Assembly: GCA_041748555.1 (NCBI GenBank)
Contig: JBGTDA010000153.1
Coordinates: 1 to 8,189 of the forward strand
Source: Rhodonellum sp041748555
GTDB lineage: Bacteria > Bacteroidota > Bacteroidia > Cytophagales > Cyclobacteriaceae
Reading direction: 5' to 3'
DNA length: 8,189 bases
Below are positions 6,565-8,189 of the stretch, piece after piece; position 1 is the first letter of the stretch; each line of letters opens with the position of its first letter. The notes under the pieces were generated by a model. That model saw only the letters and a list, made by a program, of their open reading frames with translations, ran no database searches and had not been told where the DNA came from. The translations under genes were made by a program, and so were the position numbers.

Positions 6565-7026
6565 ATGACCTGGATTATTTTAGGTAGTCTTTTGTCCATT
6601 GGATTGATTCTGGTTCTGATGGAGATAATATTTGTTCCGGGAACCACACTTGTGGGAATTTTGGGAGTTATGGTCACCGGTGTAGGGATTTATTATGCTT
6701 TCCTCTTTCTGGAAAACCAAAATGCCTGGATAGTTTTGATCATAACCCTTGTCGTAAACTTTCTAGCTTTATTATATGGTTTGAAGTCAGGGGTTTGGAA
6801 AAAATTTGCCTTAAAAGAGTCCATGACAAGTCGTTCATTTGATGATCGATTGGTCGGTTTGATGGAAGGGCAGCAGGGGATGGCTGTTTCGGACATCAAA
6901 CCCTATGGAAAAGCCGAATTTGAAGATAAAATATATGAAGTTAAATCCGATGCCGGCTTTATTCCTGTTGGCACTCAATTAAGAATAGTTAAATTAGAGG
7001 AAAATAGAATCATCGTTCAAGGATAA
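6565..7026 (+). CDS. Short NfeD-family membrane protein
   Basis: This 153-residue protein has three hydrophobic helices, at about 3-24, 28-50 and 55-72, followed by a small beta-rich domain at about 97-153. That domain carries the NfeD OB-fold pattern: MAVSDIKPYGKAEFEDK, then YEVKS, then GFIPVGTQLRIVKLEENRIIV. The ClpP-like serine protease domain of long NfeD proteins is absent, so this is the short NfeD1b-like type. NfeD proteins are encoded beside stomatin/flotillin-type genes and are thought to act with them in the membrane, the OB fold being a protein-interaction module. The floA gene follows after 3 bases, so the two form an operon. No Shine-Dalgarno sequence is visible before the ATG at 6565. 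The family call is firm; the partnership with FloA is inferred from context. Confidence 0.88.
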   Translation: MTWIILGSLLSIGLILVLMEIIFVPGTTLVGILGVMVTGVGIYYAFLFLENQNAWIVLIITLVVNFLALLYGLKSGVWKKFALKESMTSRSFDDRLVGLMEGQQGMAVSDIKPYGKAEFEDKIYEVKSDAGFIPVGTQLRIVKLEENRIIVQG

Positions 7027-7029
7027 ATT

Positions 7030-8046
7030 ATGGAAATAACTAATTCGGTTTTTATATTACTTGCAGCTTTTGCCGGGCTGATCTTATTGTTTGTCTTTTT
7101 GTATTTTGTACCGGTCAACCTTTGGATCACTGCTATATTCTCCAATGTGAAAGTTGGAATCGGTGAGCTTATCGGAATGAGAATACGGAAAGTTCCACCC
7201 AGTATCATTGTCAATTCATTGATCACTTCAACCAAAGCCGGTCTGGATCTGACAACCAACGATCTGGAAACGCATTATCTTGCAGGAGGTAATGTACCCA
7301 ATGTGATCAGGGCTCTGATTTCAGCTGATAAAGCGAATATAAAACTCACCTTTAAACAAGCGACAGCAATAGACCTTGCCGGAAGGGATGTGTTTGAAGC
7401 AGTCCAGATTTCGGTAAATCCTAAGGTTATCAATACCCCGAATGTAGCAGCTGTTGCAGCTGATGGGATTCAACTTATAGCCAAAGCGCGTGTCACCGTC
7501 AGGGCTAACATTGCTCAATTGGTCGGTGGTGCCGGTGAAGAGACAATTCTTGCTAGAGTAGGGGAGGGAATTGTTACCTCAATAGGTTCTGCCCAAAACC
7601 ATAAAAGTGTTTTGGAAAACCCTGACAAGATTTCCAAATTGGTTCTGGAAAGAGGACTGGATGCCGGAACCGCTTTTGAAATTCTTTCTATCGATATTGC
7701 GGATATTGATGTGGGAACCAACATCGGAGCAAAACTTCAGATTGATCAGGCTTCCGCGGATTTAAAAGTGGCAGAAGCAAGGGCAGAGGAAAGAAGAGCA
7801 ATGGCCGTTGCACTTGAGCAGGAAATGAAGGCTAAGGCTGTAGAAATGAGGGCTAAGGTTATTGAAGCCGAAGCTGAAGTTCCAAAAGCAATTTCGGAGG
7901 CATTCAGATCCGGCAGGCTAGGGATTATGGATTATTATAAGATGGAAAATATCAAATCCGATACCGATATGAGATCTTCTATTGCAGGTACGGATTCCGG
8001 GAAAGCCGGAGAAGGTGGGAAAGGAAAGTTGGGAGACAGGAAATAA
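7030..8046 (+). CDS. floA: Flotillin-like protein FloA (UPF0365/YqfA family)
   Basis: This membrane scaffold of the SPFH/flotillin-like group organises membrane microdomains in bacteria. The 338 residues comprise one N-terminal membrane-inserting helix (about 6-28), a conserved domain through about 230, and an Ala/Glu/Lys-rich helical region at about 236-292 (DQASADLKVAEARAEERR onward) expected to form coiled coils for oligomerisation. Typical FloA segments are IGMRIRKVPPSIIVNSLI (48-65), GVNPKV-like VNPKVINTPNV (129-139), LVGGAGEETILARVGEGIV (164-182) and GIMDYYKMENIKSDTDMR (298-315). A short Gly/Lys-rich tail (324-338) follows. The length is close to that of Bacillus YqfA. The gene begins 3 bases after the NfeD stop, indicating co-transcription. 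No clear terminator follows the TAA at 8044-8046. Confidence 0.95.
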   Translation: MEITNSVFILLAAFAGLILLFVFLYFVPVNLWITAIFSNVKVGIGELIGMRIRKVPPSIIVNSLITSTKAGLDLTTNDLETHYLAGGNVPNVIRALISADKANIKLTFKQATAIDLAGRDVFEAVQISVNPKVINTPNVAAVAADGIQLIAKARVTVRANIAQLVGGAGEETILARVGEGIVTSIGSAQNHKSVLENPDKISKLVLERGLDAGTAFEILSIDIADIDVGTNIGAKLQIDQASADLKVAEARAEERRAMAVALEQEMKAKAVEMRAKVIEAEAEVPKAISEAFRSGRLGIMDYYKMENIKSDTDMRSSIAGTDSGKAGEGGKGKLGDRK

Positions 8047-8094
8047 ATAATGTGAATATCCGCCTATATACAAGTGACCAAATAATTTACATTG

Positions 8095-8114
8095 ACAACT
8101 AGTGACAATTAGTG
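8095..8114 (+). repeat. Two tandem 10-bp repeats
   Basis: ACAACTAGTG (8095-8104) is followed at once by ACAATTAGTG (8105-8114), with one difference. They fill the space between a TTGACA-like stretch (8092-8097) and TATTTTG (8115-8121). The latter resembles the Bacteroidota -7 element TAnnTTTG but is one base short. The pair could be a regulator site in a promoter for a gene starting at about 8165; this is tentative. Confidence 0.4.
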
Positions 8115-8164
8115 TATTTTGAATTTAAAATTGGTTTTCTTGGCTTTAAATAAATCCATTAGCC

Positions 8165-8189
8165 ATGAACATCCTACAATTTAATAACA
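8165..8189 (+). CDS. Possible start of a gene cut by the window edge
   Basis: An ATG at 8165 opens a frame reading MNILQFNN that runs to the end of the window without a stop. It lies 118 bases after floA, behind a possible promoter with a 10-bp tandem repeat. Eight codons are too few to assign a family or to be sure that it is coding. Confidence 0.3.

Noticed and set aside
8049..8093. Weak inverted repeat after floA (AATGTGAAT with ATTTACATT)
   Set aside because: The loop is 27 bases, the stem is AT-rich with a wobble, and no T-run follows, so I do not call it a terminator.

Overview
The window looks like ordinary chromosome from a Bacteroidota bacterium, probably of the Cytophagales/Cyclobacteriaceae kind; the genus is not resolvable by eye. 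The DNA is AT-rich. The genes lack clear Shine-Dalgarno sequences, as is usual in this phylum, and a TAnnTTTG-type promoter element lies upstream of proS. Several families are typical of the phylum: a DUF1599 protein, a BT_3928-like DoxX/MauE membrane protein, a FadL/OmpP1-like barrel, and a ProS whose C-terminal zinc site has decayed. I see no mobile element, CRISPR array, tRNA, rRNA or defence system.

Layout. (1) Bases 1-1768, plus strand: a tightly overlapping run made of the 3' end of a DUF1599 gene, a five-helix DoxX/MauE-like protein with an extracytoplasmic domain, and shikimate kinase (aroK). Start and stop codons overlap at both junctions, so the three are probably translated from one mRNA. 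(2) Bases 1758-4767, minus strand: a lipoprotein with long low-complexity regions (3376-4767), followed downstream by an outer-membrane beta-barrel protein (1758-3275). Each has its own intrinsic terminator. One is folded around the lipoprotein stop codon. The other lies inside the 3' coding end of the convergent aroK gene. (3) Bases 4768-4903: a divergent intergenic region carrying the likely proS promoter. (4) Bases 4904-6385, plus strand: prolyl-tRNA synthetase of the short archaeal/eukaryotic-like type. (5) Bases 6565-8046, plus strand: a two-gene operon of a short NfeD protein and the flotillin-like protein FloA, a membrane-microdomain pair. (6) Bases 8047-8189: intergenic DNA with a 10-bp tandem repeat and possibly the first codons of another plus-strand gene.

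The genes fall into housekeeping functions (aromatic amino-acid synthesis, tRNA charging) and envelope functions (barrel plus lipoprotein, DoxX-like membrane protein, flotillin/NfeD). The most distinctive points are the low-complexity lipoprotein, whose composition resembles prion-like and RGG-type sequences, and the two terminators embedded in coding sequence. I do not see a convincing new multi-gene system.
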